From Pseudalkalibacillus sp051842935 (lineage in GTDB: Bacteria > Bacillota > Bacilli > Bacillales > Fictibacillaceae): a stretch of 64,000 nt of DNA. Positions within the stretch are counted from its first letter, which is position 1, and every line of letters begins with the position of its first letter. A program made the position numbers and the translations under genes. Under the pieces are notes generated by a model. It was not told the DNA's origin, made no database searches, and was given only the letters and a program-made list of their open reading frames with translations. Shown one piece after another: positions 8,789 through 17,615 of this stretch. Location of the stretch: assembly GCF_051842935.1 (NCBI RefSeq), contig NZ_JBPXRR010000001.1, positions 1,550,001-1,614,000 on the forward strand, given 5' to 3'.

Positions 8789-9979
8789 TTAAGCATACGA
8801 GTGTAACCCTGCGATGACAAGGTTGACAGCAATCAAGTTGAACATGATGATGACGAATCCGAGGACGCATAACCATGCAGATCGTTCACCGTGCCAATCT
8901 CTTGTCAGTCGTAAGTGTAGATAAGCAGCATAAAACAGGAATGTGATCAGTGCCCAGACCTCTTTAGGATCCCAGCCCCAGAAACGGGTCCATGCTTCTT
9001 GTGCCCAGATCATCGCGAATATGAGCGCTCCGAGCGTGAACACAGGAAACCCGATTGCGACTGAGCGATAGCTGATTTCATCTACAAGCTCTTTATTGAT
9101 ATTTTTCAACATCGGCTGTAAAGCTGCGCCTAATCGTTTGCGAAGCAACAATCGAAGCAGACCATAAAGCACACCACCTGAAAGAAGTGACCAGATGAAT
9201 GTGTTCAGTTTTTTCGGAGCGTCTATACCTTCCATCCAGGATGGAGCTTCGAATAGAGGTCCGAATGTATCTTCTGTCAACAATTCCCCTTCATGAGGTC
9301 CTGCAATGGCAGGCAGTTGATAGACAAGCTCTGCTTCCGCTTCATTCTCATTGATCCAGTTGAAGGTCGCCTGATAGTCCGTCAATCCGAAATATAAGGA
9401 GACAAGGATGAATCCGAGGGTACTGAGTAATGTATACAGGACAAATTCCAACCATCCCGTCTTCTTCGACCCTTTTGATTGATCGATGGACGCAATGAGA
9501 TAAATCAGTCCAGCGACAAAACTGATTGCCAGAATCCCTTCCCCAAGGGCAGCTGTCGTAACATGGATCTTCAACCAGTTACTTTGCAGTGCCGGAATGA
9601 GCGGTTCGATTTCTCGTGGAAACATACTAGCATAGGCAATGACCAGTAATGCGACCGGCATCGCGAACACACCTAATACGTTCAAACGGTAAATTGCATA
9701 AATCACGATGAAGCCCAATACCATCATCATGCCGAAAAACGTCGTGAATTCGAACAAGTTACTGACTGGAGCATGTCCTGACGCAATCCAGCGAGTGATG
9801 AAGTAGCCGAGTTGGGAGATGAAACCGATGATCGAAAGGATGTATCCCCAACGTCCCCATTTGTTCATCGTCGTTGCCTCGTCTGACTTCTTGACCGTCA
9901 ATGCGACGGCAAAGACAGCTGTTGCGATAAAATAGATGATAAATGCCGCATATAATAGACTACTACTTAATTCTGCCAA
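8789..9979 (-). CDS. resC: Cytochrome c biogenesis protein ResC (CcsA/CcsB type)
   Basis: Multi-pass membrane component of the system II cytochrome c haem-lyase. The 396-residue protein has about eight hydrophobic segments and the tryptophan-rich haem-handling motif FWGWDPKEVW at about residues 328-337, with conserved histidines in flanking loops. With ResB it forms the complex that delivers and attaches haem on the outer membrane face. It follows resB after 15 bases and precedes the hairpin before resD. Length and motif are typical. Confidence 0.95.
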   Translation of the reverse strand: MAELSSSLLYAAFIIYFIATAVFAVALTVKKSDEATTMNKWGRWGYILSIIGFISQLGYFITRWIASGHAPVSNLFEFTTFFGMMMVLGFIVIYAIYRLNVLGVFAMPVALLVIAYASMFPREIEPLIPALQSNWLKIHVTTAALGEGILAISFVAGLIYLIASIDQSKGSKKTGWLEFVLYTLLSTLGFILVSLYFGLTDYQATFNWINENEAEAELVYQLPAIAGPHEGELLTEDTFGPLFEAPSWMEGIDAPKKLNTFIWSLLSGGVLYGLLRLLLRKRLGAALQPMLKNINKELVDEISYRSVAIGFPVFTLGALIFAMIWAQEAWTRFWGWDPKEVWALITFLFYAAYLHLRLTRDWHGERSAWLCVLGFVIIMFNLIAVNLVIAGLHSYA

Positions 9980-9994
9980 TGTGTTTCCTCCTTT

Positions 9995-11614
9995 CTATCT
10001 GTCTTTTTTCTTTTCTTGTTGATCGATAGCCGGATTCAATTGCAATTTGGATGTGACATCGTCCATTTCACGCTTGATTCCATGCCAGTTCTTATTTGTG
10101 TGGGCTGCGACCCAAATTTCTTCCTCGTTCAATTTCAACCAGATCCGTCTATGATTCCAATACAATCCTTGTACGACACCAATCATGAAGATGATCCCAC
10201 CGACAAAGATGATCGGTAGTGTGTAATCTCGGTTGACCGTAAGACCGGTAATGAACTCTGTATCTATGCCGTTAAACGCGATCTTGTACTGGTTCTCTCC
10301 CGAAGGATCGAGGTTCTGCCTGATTCCGATGAATGCAATCTCTCCATCCGGAGTATCAGGGGTCATCATATTGAATATGAACGCAGGATTGTTCGGTACA
10401 TTCGTCCGTGTAGCCGGTTGATTCCGTTCTTTATCAAAGTAGAAATCAGGATAATAGTTTCTGAGTATGACTTTGTTTCCATCCCCTAGATCGTACTCAT
10501 TCTTCGGATTCTGTAAATCAACCGTGAATTCTCCGATCGTGTCTTCCGTTTCCTTGGTTTGCAATTGGAAACTCATCTCGCTCATCTCTTGCCTGTAATC
10601 CACCTGATAAACGGAAAATCCATCGAATTGCAGCGGTCGGTTGACCTGGATCGGATACTCTTTCACTTCTGTCAGCTCTGGCTTCGCACCAGGAAGTTTT
10701 TCATCCGCTTTATACAGAATAACGTCACTTTGATAGTTTTTGACGACCGTTCCGCCGACCCGGTTAAGCGCTTCTGAATAGCGTTCTTCTTTCGGATCAT
10801 AGGTTTCGAGGACGAACTGCTCATGCTTCAAATAGTACTCGCGATCCGTCCCTTTGATCGCCTTCGTTTCGCCTTCACGGACCCACATATCTTCGTCGAT
10901 ATACATCCCTGGTACGATCCGCAACATCGCTCCAAGCAAGAAAATAATCAGTCCGACATGGTTCACATAAGGACCCCATCTGGAAAATCTCCCTTTTTCA
11001 GCGAGGATATTGTTCCCATCACGACGGACTTTATAGCGCTTTTCTTTCAAACGGAAAATCGCTTCTTCAATGAATTGCTCTTCATCGTCAGGACGCTTCG
11101 ATGTTCCGAACATCCGTTGTCGTTTCAGGAAATTTTCATGCTTGGTCACTCGTTGATTTTTCAAAGAACGATAGAGTGGAATACCTCTATCAATACTCGC
11201 GACTGTAATCGAGACCCCGATCAATCCTAGCAGTAGTACAAACCACCACGAACTATATAAGTTATGGAAACCTAACAGATAATAGATTTCTCCAAGTACC
11301 CCGTATTCATTTTCGTAATGAGCAGCAGGGTCCACGTTTTGTGGAATGTACATTTGTTGAGGGAAAATCGTTCCGATTGCAGAAGCAATCAATGTAATCA
11401 CGATCAACCAAACCCCGACTTTGACACTGGAGAAGAAGTTCCACGTCTTATCAATGAAATTCGTATTGTAGGTTTGGGAACGTCTCGCCGTTCCTTCATA
11501 CCTCATGTTCAAGAGTTGCTGATCTGCTTCTTCCTGGATCGGTTTTCCACATGATTCGCAAAGAATCGTACCGTAGGGATTCAGATGGCCGCATTCGCAC
11601 TTAATCTTGTCCAT
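9995..11614 (-). CDS. resB: Cytochrome c biogenesis protein ResB
   Basis: Membrane partner of ResC in system II cytochrome c maturation. The 539-residue protein opens with a small zinc-ribbon-like cysteine set (CECGHLNP and CESCG), then three membrane segments in the first 250 residues, a large extracytoplasmic domain and a last membrane segment near 465-490. This is the ResB/Ccs1 layout including the N-terminal cysteine motif known in Bacillus ResB. It starts 12 bases after resA and ends 15 before resC, forming the resABC operon. Confidence 0.95.
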   Translation of the reverse strand: MDKIKCECGHLNPYGTILCESCGKPIQEEADQQLLNMRYEGTARRSQTYNTNFIDKTWNFFSSVKVGVWLIVITLIASAIGTIFPQQMYIPQNVDPAAHYENEYGVLGEIYYLLGFHNLYSSWWFVLLLGLIGVSITVASIDRGIPLYRSLKNQRVTKHENFLKRQRMFGTSKRPDDEEQFIEEAIFRLKEKRYKVRRDGNNILAEKGRFSRWGPYVNHVGLIIFLLGAMLRIVPGMYIDEDMWVREGETKAIKGTDREYYLKHEQFVLETYDPKEERYSEALNRVGGTVVKNYQSDVILYKADEKLPGAKPELTEVKEYPIQVNRPLQFDGFSVYQVDYRQEMSEMSFQLQTKETEDTIGEFTVDLQNPKNEYDLGDGNKVILRNYYPDFYFDKERNQPATRTNVPNNPAFIFNMMTPDTPDGEIAFIGIRQNLDPSGENQYKIAFNGIDTEFITGLTVNRDYTLPIIFVGGIIFMIGVVQGLYWNHRRIWLKLNEEEIWVAAHTNKNWHGIKREMDDVTSKLQLNPAIDQQEKKKDR

Positions 11615-11626
11615 TTGAACACCCCA

Positions 11627-12154
11627 TTATGGCTTAATTTGTTCCATGTAATCACGGACACGTGTATCGTTCAATTCACCGGTAATCTTATCAAGAACTT
11701 CCCCTTCAGGACTGATGAGATAAGTGGCTGGCAGGTTACCGACACCATATGTATCAACCACTTCCCTTTGCTGGTCCAACACGATCGGGAATGTCAGGTT
11801 CTTCTCTTCGGCGAATTTTTTGACGGTCAATTCTGTTTCTGCGATATCCACCGCCAGAACGACAACGCCTTGATCTTTATATTTCTCGTATTGACGTTGA
11901 ATTGCCGGCATTTCTTTTTCACAAGGCGGGCAATATGTACCCCAGAAGTTCAAGAAAACGCCTTTCCCTTTGAAATCTTCTAGTTCGACTTCATTTCCAT
12001 CTAGGTCTTTGAGGACAAAATTCGGAGCCATATCACCTGCAGCGACGGGCTCTTCCTTGTCACTGAAAACTGTCTGAAAAAGTGTGTATCCAAGGGCTAG
12101 GGCAATTACAGCCAATATGACAGTACGCATGATGAATCGCTGCTGTTTTTTCAT
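11627..12154 (-). CDS. resA: Thiol-disulfide oxidoreductase ResA
   Basis: Membrane-anchored thioredoxin-like reductant that keeps the apocytochrome c haem-binding cysteines reduced outside the membrane. It has 175 residues: an uncleaved N-terminal anchor (about 9-28), then a TlpA/ResA thioredoxin fold with the active site CPPC (C75, C78) and the cis-proline region NLPATYL. First gene of resABC. The upstream gap holds a TATAGT-like -10 but no convincing -35, which would suit activator dependence (ResD in B. subtilis). Confidence 0.95.
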   Translation of the reverse strand: MKKQQRFIMRTVILAVIALALGYTLFQTVFSDKEEPVAAGDMAPNFVLKDLDGNEVELEDFKGKGVFLNFWGTYCPPCEKEMPAIQRQYEKYKDQGVVVLAVDIAETELTVKKFAEEKNLTFPIVLDQQREVVDTYGVGNLPATYLISPEGEVLDKITGELNDTRVRDYMEQIKP

Positions 12155-12236
12155 AATGGCAATCGCTCCAATCTAATCTTCTACCCTTCCTACTATAACG
12201 CTAATTTGTCCAGTATTCATGGGTTTTTTTTGACTT

Positions 12237-12956
12237 TTATGTGACAGCAAGGTTGCGCAACTGCTTGATTTCATGAGGGGTGAGCGGTCGGGACTCGCCC
12301 GAGTTCAATCCGTGCAAGTCGAGGAATGCATACCCTTCCCGTTTCAGCTTTTGCACTGGATATCCGAGTGCTTCGAACATCCTTCTGACTTGCCGGTTTC
12401 GGCCTTCATGAATAGTCAGCTCGATGATCGCTGTTTGCTTCTTTTTATCCAGACTTTTCATCTTCACTTTGGCTGGTGCCGTTTTGCCGTCTTCAAGTTG
12501 GATGCCTTTCGCAAGCGTGCGAAGTTCGAGCTTGCTCGGAATTCCCTTGACTTTCGCTATGTAGCGCTTATCCACGTGGTATTTCGGGTGCATAAGGATA
12601 TTGGCAAAATCACCGTCATTCGTGAGTAGAAGCAGCCCGGATGTATCGTAATCCAATCGTCCGATCGGAAAAATCCGTTGCTCTACTTCCGGGAAGTAGT
12701 CGGTTACGACCTTTCTTCCTTTTTCGTCTTTTACACTCGAGATGACCCCTGAAGGTTTATACATCAAGAAGTAGACGGGTTCCTCTTTATCGATCGGTAC
12801 ACCGTTCACTTCGATTTCGTCTGATGGGGATACTTTTGTACCTAATTCCCTTACGACTTGTCCATTCACTTTCACTTGTCCTTCTTCAATCAGCTTCTCC
12901 GCTTTACGGCGGGAAGTCACTCCAGCTTGTGCTATTACTTTTTGTAATCGTTCCAT
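12237..12956 (-). CDS. rluB: Ribosomal large subunit pseudouridine synthase B
   Basis: Isomerises a uridine in 23S rRNA (position 2605 by E. coli numbering in the family). The 239-residue protein has an N-terminal S4 RNA-binding domain (about 1-60) and the RsuA-family catalytic motif GRLDYDTSGLL with catalytic D102, followed by GRNRQVRRM near 183-191. It lies upstream of resA as in B. subtilis; the 82-base gap to resA suggests partial readthrough or a separate promoter. Confidence 0.94.
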   Translation of the reverse strand: MERLQKVIAQAGVTSRRKAEKLIEEGQVKVNGQVVRELGTKVSPSDEIEVNGVPIDKEEPVYFLMYKPSGVISSVKDEKGRKVVTDYFPEVEQRIFPIGRLDYDTSGLLLLTNDGDFANILMHPKYHVDKRYIAKVKGIPSKLELRTLAKGIQLEDGKTAPAKVKMKSLDKKKQTAIIELTIHEGRNRQVRRMFEALGYPVQKLKREGYAFLDLHGLNSGESRPLTPHEIKQLRNLAVT

Positions 12957-13030
12957 ACTTTCACCTCATTCTCAATCATACTCCTCGGTGTTTGAATTCT
13001 CAAGTTTACATGATTTTTTTGGCTGGTGGC

Positions 13031-13245
13031 TGGGGTATTCATTACCTTCGGAGGGGAATTTGGGTGTTAATGGAGACGAATAGAGGCTATTCGTTACCTT
13101 AGAGGCTTGTTTTGGGTGATGATGAGGATGAATAGAGCCTTTTCATTACCATTGGAAGGGAATTTCGGTGTTGGTAGGGGTGAATAAGCACTAATCATTA
13201 CAGTTGGTTACGATTTCGCTGGTGGTAGGGATGAATAAGCACTAC
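13031..13245. repeat. Degenerate tandem array of the 51/52-bp GAATA hairpin family
   Basis: About four copies at a 51-52 bp period (GAATA cores near 13078, 13130, 13182, 13233) plus a leading half copy. A typical copy has a left arm ACGAATA or ATGAATA, a 5-base loop, a right arm TATTCGT or TTTTCAT, then TACC. It is the same family as the array at 60517-60845 but more diverged. It fills most of the 455-bp gap between rluB and spmB; no ORF there is credible. Confidence 0.85.
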
Positions 13246-13340
13246 CCTTCCCGAAATCAGCCCCCACCTCTTTTTCGGGCACGATAAACGCTCTATCCTT
13301 CCCGAAATCAGCCGACTCCTCGGGCACGATAACTCCTCAT
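13245..13340. repeat. Second 51-bp repeat type abutting the GAATA array
   Basis: CTTCCCGAAATCAGCC occurs twice 51 bases apart (13247 and 13298) and each is followed by a segment containing CGGGCACGATAA. The left copy is fused to the truncated last GAATA unit. Nothing coding is visible. Confidence 0.75.
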
Positions 13341-13350
13341 CCTACCAAAA

Positions 13351-13383
13351 CCAAAAAAGGAAGGTGCCCGTTACGGGCACCCT
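13351..13383 (-). terminator. Terminator of the dacB-spmA-spmB operon
   Basis: GGTGCCCG and CGGGCACC form a tight stem, followed on the minus strand by CCTTTTTTGG. It lies 30 bases after the spmB stop. Confidence 0.85.
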
Positions 13384-13411
13384 CAATATAAGGAGGAAAA
13401 ATGAATGAAAC

Positions 13412-13945
13412 CTAGCTTCCAAAAACGAGAGTAACGACGATGATGGCGCTGATGATGCCTACCAGATCTGCCAGCAGGCCGACCTTCAGAGCGTCTCCCA
13501 TCTTTTTGATGCCGACTGCACCAAAATAGACGGTCAATATATAGAGAGTCGTGTCTGTGCTTCCTTGCATCGTGGAAGCCAGCCGACCGATGAACGAATC
13601 TGCTCCATGTGTACTGATCAAGTCGGAGGTCATCGCCAATGCTCCCGTACCGGAAATCGGACGGATCAAAGCGAGTGGCACGATTTCAGATGGCACTCCG
13701 ATGGCTGTCAGAAAGGGCTGGATCGACGAAATCATAAACCCCATCGCACCCGATGCCCGGAACACCGTTATCGCTACGAGCATCCCGACGAGATAAGGAA
13801 TGATCGACACGGCAATTGAAAATCCTTCCTTACCGCCTTCCACAAACTCTTCATACGTAGCGACTTTCTTAAACGTCGCATAGATCAACACAAATCCAAT
13901 CAAGCAAGGCATGAGCCAAATGGAAATCGTCGAAACTGCTTCCAT
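13412..13945 (-). CDS. spmB: Spore maturation protein SpmB
   Basis: Integral membrane protein of the nucleoside-transporter/Gate superfamily, required with SpmA for full dehydration of the spore core. It has 177 residues with about five hydrophobic segments and the conserved RPISGTGA motif. I start at the ATG at 13945, with GGAGG 8 bases upstream; the TTG at 13951 is too close to that site. It follows the spmA stop by two bases, so the genes are coupled. Its transport substrate is unknown in the family. Confidence 0.93.
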   Translation of the reverse strand: MEAVSTISIWLMPCLIGFVLIYATFKKVATYEEFVEGGKEGFSIAVSIIPYLVGMLVAITVFRASGAMGFMISSIQPFLTAIGVPSEIVPLALIRPISGTGALAMTSDLISTHGADSFIGRLASTMQGSTDTTLYILTVYFGAVGIKKMGDALKVGLLADLVGIISAIIVVTLVFGS

Positions 13946-13947
13946 GA

Positions 13948-14541
13948 TCAATGCCTCCTTCTCTGCATCCGACGTCGGTGGAAATATCGGTCGATCAGAA
14001 CGGCAGCAACCGTCGAACAGGCTGTTGCAATCAAGGTCGTCCCAACGATGTCCGTCGGGGAAACCGATCCGTAATTCATCCGGATGGCGATGACAGTCGT
14101 CGGTATGATCGTCAAACTCGAGGTGTTGATCGCCAGAAAGGTAATCATCGACCTGCTCACTTCATCCCGGTCCTCATTCAATTTTTTCATCTGTTCCATT
14201 GCCTTGATTCCCATCGGAGTGGCAGCATTCCCTAATCCGAACAGGTTTGCCACCATGTTGGAGAGGATATAACCCATGGCGGGATGATCTGGCGGCACTT
14301 CCGGAAACAACCTTCGTACAATCGGCTTGAACAAGCCAGTCAATTTGTCCAACAATCCAGCTTTCTTGGCGATGTTCATCAACCCTAGCCAAAAGACGAG
14401 GATGCTGATTAATCCTAAGCTGATGGTGACAGCCTCCTGCGCACTTTTGAAAAGGACTTTGTTCACTTCCTCCATCGTTCCATTGATGGCGGCATAAACG
14501 ATACCGAAAACAAACATGAACACCCAAATGAGATTAACCAT
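13948..14541 (-). CDS. spmA: Spore maturation protein SpmA
   Basis: Membrane partner of SpmB in spore core dehydration. The 197-residue protein has several membrane segments and the family motifs GNAATPMGIKAM and TTVIAIR. It overlaps the 3' end of dacB by eight bases, giving the dacB-spmA-spmB order of B. subtilis. The short basic tail (RRRMQRRRH) is probably cytosolic. Confidence 0.94.
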   Translation of the reverse strand: MVNLIWVFMFVFGIVYAAINGTMEEVNKVLFKSAQEAVTISLGLISILVFWLGLMNIAKKAGLLDKLTGLFKPIVRRLFPEVPPDHPAMGYILSNMVANLFGLGNAATPMGIKAMEQMKKLNEDRDEVSRSMITFLAINTSSLTIIPTTVIAIRMNYGSVSPTDIVGTTLIATACSTVAAVLIDRYFHRRRMQRRRH

Positions 14542-15697
14542 AAGGCACCGTTATGATGAAAAACTTCGTAACAACCTCTTTCACCGTCTTCCAAAAGGTC
14601 TCTTCATCCATTTCCCGGTACGTACCCTTCATATATAGGGGCATCGTCCCGATCGGTTGATCCTCAAGAAGTACCGTCACATTACCGACATGACTCGGCG
14701 GATTTTTCCACTTTCCTTTTTCAGGTGGCTTGATCAATGTGATGTCATTCCGGACAAGCTCCCGTTCATCCTCTGATAATGGATAGGCGAACGTACGGGC
14801 CGCTTCGACTTTGTTTTTGTAAAATTTGTTCTCTAATCCCTCAATGGTGCCTTTTTCAATGATTGAAACGAGATCGTATTCTTTGAATCCCCATTCATAC
14901 AGGTTCATATGGTCATTCCAGTCGTCTCCGTCGTTCAAAGTGACGGCGATCAGTTCCATGTCCTCTTTTGCTGCAGTCGATACGAGTGTTCTTTTGGCGA
15001 GGGAAGTGAAGCCGGTTTTTCCACCCGTCGTATATTTGTACATCCGGAGTAATTTGTTCTTGTTCTTCCAAATGCGATCCCACTTCTCACCTTCTTGGGG
15101 TGCACGATGGGTATCTGTTCCAGCGATTTTACGATATTCGGAATTGTTCATCGCATAACGGGTCAACAACGCCATATCATACGCAGTGGAGTAATGGTGT
15201 TCACTGTCGTCCAAGCCATGGGGATTGGAGAAATACGAATTTTCCATGCCCAGTTCCATCGCTTTTTCGTTCATCATAAAAGCAAAGCCTTCCACACTGC
15301 CGCCGACATGCTCGGCAATCGCCACAGCTGCATCATTCCCAGAACGGAGCATCAGGCCATAGACGAGATCCTCCATAAGAATCTTTTCGCCTTTTTTCAA
15401 GTAGATAGAGGACCCTTCTGCATATGTCGCCCGCTCACTCACTTTCACTTTTTCGTCCATTTTACCCGACTCGATTGCAAGTATTGCGGTCATGATTTTG
15501 GTAATGCTTGCGATGCGCATCTTCTCATGCTCTTTTTTCCCGAATAACACTCTACCGGATTCTTGTTCCATGAGAATCGCTGCACGAGCGTTCACCCCTG
15601 GGCTTGCTGCTTCCCCTGTGTGGTGGATCGGTATCAATATCAATAATAAAAGGGCTAGCCCGATTCGGATTCCTGTTTTAATTGCTGCAGCAAACAT
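14534..15697 (-). CDS. dacB: Sporulation D-alanyl-D-alanine carboxypeptidase (DacB/PBP5*)
   Basis: Trims peptide side chains of spore cortex peptidoglycan in the mother cell, controlling cross-linking. The 387-residue protein has a signal peptide (about 1-30), the penicillin-binding motifs SITK (Ser64, Lys67), SGN (119-121) and KTG (227-229), and a C-terminal beta domain ending in a hydrophobic, possibly amphipathic tail. Synteny with spmA/spmB separates it from vegetative DacA and from dacF further along. A SigE-type promoter precedes it, in line with mother-cell expression in B. subtilis. Confidence 0.95.
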   Translation of the reverse strand: MFAAAIKTGIRIGLALLLLILIPIHHTGEAASPGVNARAAILMEQESGRVLFGKKEHEKMRIASITKIMTAILAIESGKMDEKVKVSERATYAEGSSIYLKKGEKILMEDLVYGLMLRSGNDAAVAIAEHVGGSVEGFAFMMNEKAMELGMENSYFSNPHGLDDSEHHYSTAYDMALLTRYAMNNSEYRKIAGTDTHRAPQEGEKWDRIWKNKNKLLRMYKYTTGGKTGFTSLAKRTLVSTAAKEDMELIAVTLNDGDDWNDHMNLYEWGFKEYDLVSIIEKGTIEGLENKFYKNKVEAARTFAYPLSEDERELVRNDITLIKPPEKGKWKNPPSHVGNVTVLLEDQPIGTMPLYMKGTYREMDEETFWKTVKEVVTKFFIITVPYG

Positions 15698-15727
15698 AAC
15701 ATCCCGTCCCTTAGCACGTTTTGTACA

Positions 15728-15755
15728 AGTTTATGCTGGAAAGGACGGGATATGA
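15728..15755 (-). promoter_or_regulatory. SigE promoter of dacB
   Basis: Minus strand: TCATATC, 13-base spacer, CATAAACT. This closely fits the SigE pattern TCATATT / CATACAAT and lies about 30 bases before the dacB ATG. The -35 overlaps one arm of a perfect 9-bp inverted repeat (ATCCCGTCC at 15701, GGACGGGAT at 15743) whose meaning is unclear. Confidence 0.65.
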
Positions 15756-15809
15756 AAAAAAGATAGTATACATAATGTTGTTATGGTCGACTTGTATTAA
15801 TGTTGTTCG

Positions 15810-16376
15810 TCAAGGTCGTTCAGGTTCGTTCGGTATGAATCGAGGGGTAGACTTGAATGTTGCTTCATAATTGCACAATTCTTTCAGAGCGGCTTCTTCT
15901 GCAGGAATCCTGACGAATCGGATCAACCACGCATTCAATATCGTAAAAAGAACGGCCGTAACATAGGCGTTGAACAGAAGCGGAATGACGATCAGTTCCA
16001 ATGCTACAATCACGTAGTTCGGATGCCTTATGAAACGGAACGGACCCCTTTTCACGACATCTGCTCCAGGTAAGATGATGATTTTCGTATTCCAAAAGTG
16101 TCCTAACGAATGGATCGTCCAGATTCTCAAGGCTTGTAGTACGACAAATAGAACGAACAGGATGCCGAATATAGGCGAGAGCGAAAAACCTTGCAAGGAA
16201 GACTCGATCAATAAAGAAATGAGGAATGCGGTGTGAAGGAGCACAATGTATTTATAATGTTCGGGTGCGTATTCGTGCGCGCCTTTTTCCTTTTGGATAC
16301 GTTCATTCCGCCTTGCGATGAATAACTCGACAAGTCGTTGGACGACAAGAAACGAAAAGAGTACGATGAATACCAT
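15810..16376 (-). CDS. bpsB: Isoprenylcysteine methyltransferase-like membrane protein (BpsB/YpbQ type)
   Basis: Membrane O-methyltransferase of the ICMT family. The adjacent type III polyketide synthase suggests it methylates alkylpyrones, as BpsB does with BpsA in B. subtilis. The 188-residue protein has about five hydrophobic segments and the family motif RFIRHPNYVIV near residues 112-122, with a C-terminal EEAALKE and YEATFKSTPRF region for the cofactor. It follows the synthase by 15 bases, so the two are one operon. The assignment is by family and pairing. Confidence 0.82.
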   Translation of the reverse strand: MVFIVLFSFLVVQRLVELFIARRNERIQKEKGAHEYAPEHYKYIVLLHTAFLISLLIESSLQGFSLSPIFGILFVLFVVLQALRIWTIHSLGHFWNTKIIILPGADVVKRGPFRFIRHPNYVIVALELIVIPLLFNAYVTAVLFTILNAWLIRFVRIPAEEAALKELCNYEATFKSTPRFIPNEPERP

Positions 16377-16391
16377 TCTTCTCCCCTCCTT

Positions 16392-17471
16392 TTATTCGGT
16401 CCATTCCAATAAGACGATTTCTGAACTGAACCCAGGACCAAGTGCCATCAACAGTCCCAGTTCTCCTGCATTGATCTTTTTACCAAAGAATCTGCTCAAG
16501 ACATATAACACAGTGACAGAGGACATGTTGCCATAATGCTTCAACACTTCCAATGCATCCGCGATCATTTCTTCAGGCAGAGAAAGTGCACTCCGATAAG
16601 CATTAAGCACCTTGATTCCACCTGGATGAGCCACTAGATGCTGAATTTGATCCATTTCCAGCTTTTGATCTATCAAAAATTGATGGATCGTCGGATACAT
16701 CCAGTTGTCTACGATCGTAGGGATGTCTTTCGAGAACACGACATTCAATCCGTTGTCCTTCACGTCCCAGCCCATTACGTCTTCCGAATGTGGTTTGAGG
16801 GTCGACTGTGTTGCAATCGTTTTAACATATGTATGTCCGTCTTGCTCGAATTCGTTCACTTTCACATTTTCACCAACGACAAGAGCTGCGGCAACACCAT
16901 CTGCAAACAAGGACGTACCGATCAAGTTACTCTTTGAAAAATCGTCATTTTGGAAAGTCAGGCTGCAAAGCTCCACACAAACAAGCAGAACCTTCGCATC
17001 TGGGTAGGCAAGGCAGTAGTCATGTGCGCGGCTCATGCCTGAAGCGCCTCCCGCGCACCCGAGTCCCCATATGGGAATCCGCTTCGTATGTGGGGAAAAC
17101 GGCAGCACATTCATGATTCTTGCTTCCATGCTAGGCGTGGAAAATCCGGTAGAAGAAACAAAGAAAATCGCTTCAATTTCATGATAAGGGGTGTCGTACG
17201 TGCTCAAACATCGTTCGATCGCCTTAACACTATATTCCAACGCTTTCTCGATATACAGATCGTTTTTTTCTTGTAATGAATGATCATGTTTGTACCAGCT
17301 GACATCCTGCACAAAATTCCTGGATTGGATCTGACCATTTTCAAACACCTTCAACAGACGTTTGATATTAGGGAAATGATCCTCGAACATCTCCTTGGCG
17401 AAGATGACTGTTTTTTCTTGGTCAATCTTATGTTCTGCATCACATGTTCCAACCGATAGTATGTATGGCAT
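16392..17471 (-). CDS. bpsA: Type III polyketide synthase (chalcone synthase-like, BpsA type)
   Basis: Condenses acyl-CoA starters with malonyl-CoA; the B. subtilis homologue makes triketide and tetraketide pyrones. The 359-residue protein has the catalytic triad C139 (GLGCAGGASG), H282 (LVAHPGG) and N315 (HYGNMSS). Length is typical. GAGAGGG lies about 12 bases before the ATG. It heads a two-gene operon with the methyltransferase. In B. subtilis, from memory, this pair lies elsewhere and not between dacB and scpAB, so the location looks like a rearrangement. Confidence 0.9.
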   Translation of the reverse strand: MPYILSVGTCDAEHKIDQEKTVIFAKEMFEDHFPNIKRLLKVFENGQIQSRNFVQDVSWYKHDHSLQEKNDLYIEKALEYSVKAIERCLSTYDTPYHEIEAIFFVSSTGFSTPSMEARIMNVLPFSPHTKRIPIWGLGCAGGASGMSRAHDYCLAYPDAKVLLVCVELCSLTFQNDDFSKSNLIGTSLFADGVAAALVVGENVKVNEFEQDGHTYVKTIATQSTLKPHSEDVMGWDVKDNGLNVVFSKDIPTIVDNWMYPTIHQFLIDQKLEMDQIQHLVAHPGGIKVLNAYRSALSLPEEMIADALEVLKHYGNMSSVTVLYVLSRFFGKKINAGELGLLMALGPGFSSEIVLLEWTE

Positions 17472-17551
17472 GAGCGACCCTACCCTCTCATATGGTTGGT
17501 AACAGTTTGTACTAATTTCGGTGAATTATGTAAAACCGGGCATCCGTCCAG

Positions 17552-17579
17552 ACCGCCTACTAGACGAATGCATATAGTA
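17552..17579 (+). promoter_or_regulatory. Candidate SigK promoter of the YjcZ-like gene
   Basis: CATATAGTA exactly fits the SigK -10 pattern CATAnnnTA, with AC 17 bases upstream as the minimal -35. It is 36 bases before the ATG at 17616. Expression in the late mother cell would suit a small sporulation protein. Confidence 0.45.
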
Positions 17580-17615
17580 TGGGTGAATGACTCAGGAGGT
17601 AGAGGGGGACTTTTC

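Noticed and set aside
15701..15751. Inverted repeat around the dacB promoter as a terminator or riboswitch
   Set aside because: One arm lies upstream of the predicted transcription start, so the RNA would not contain both arms.
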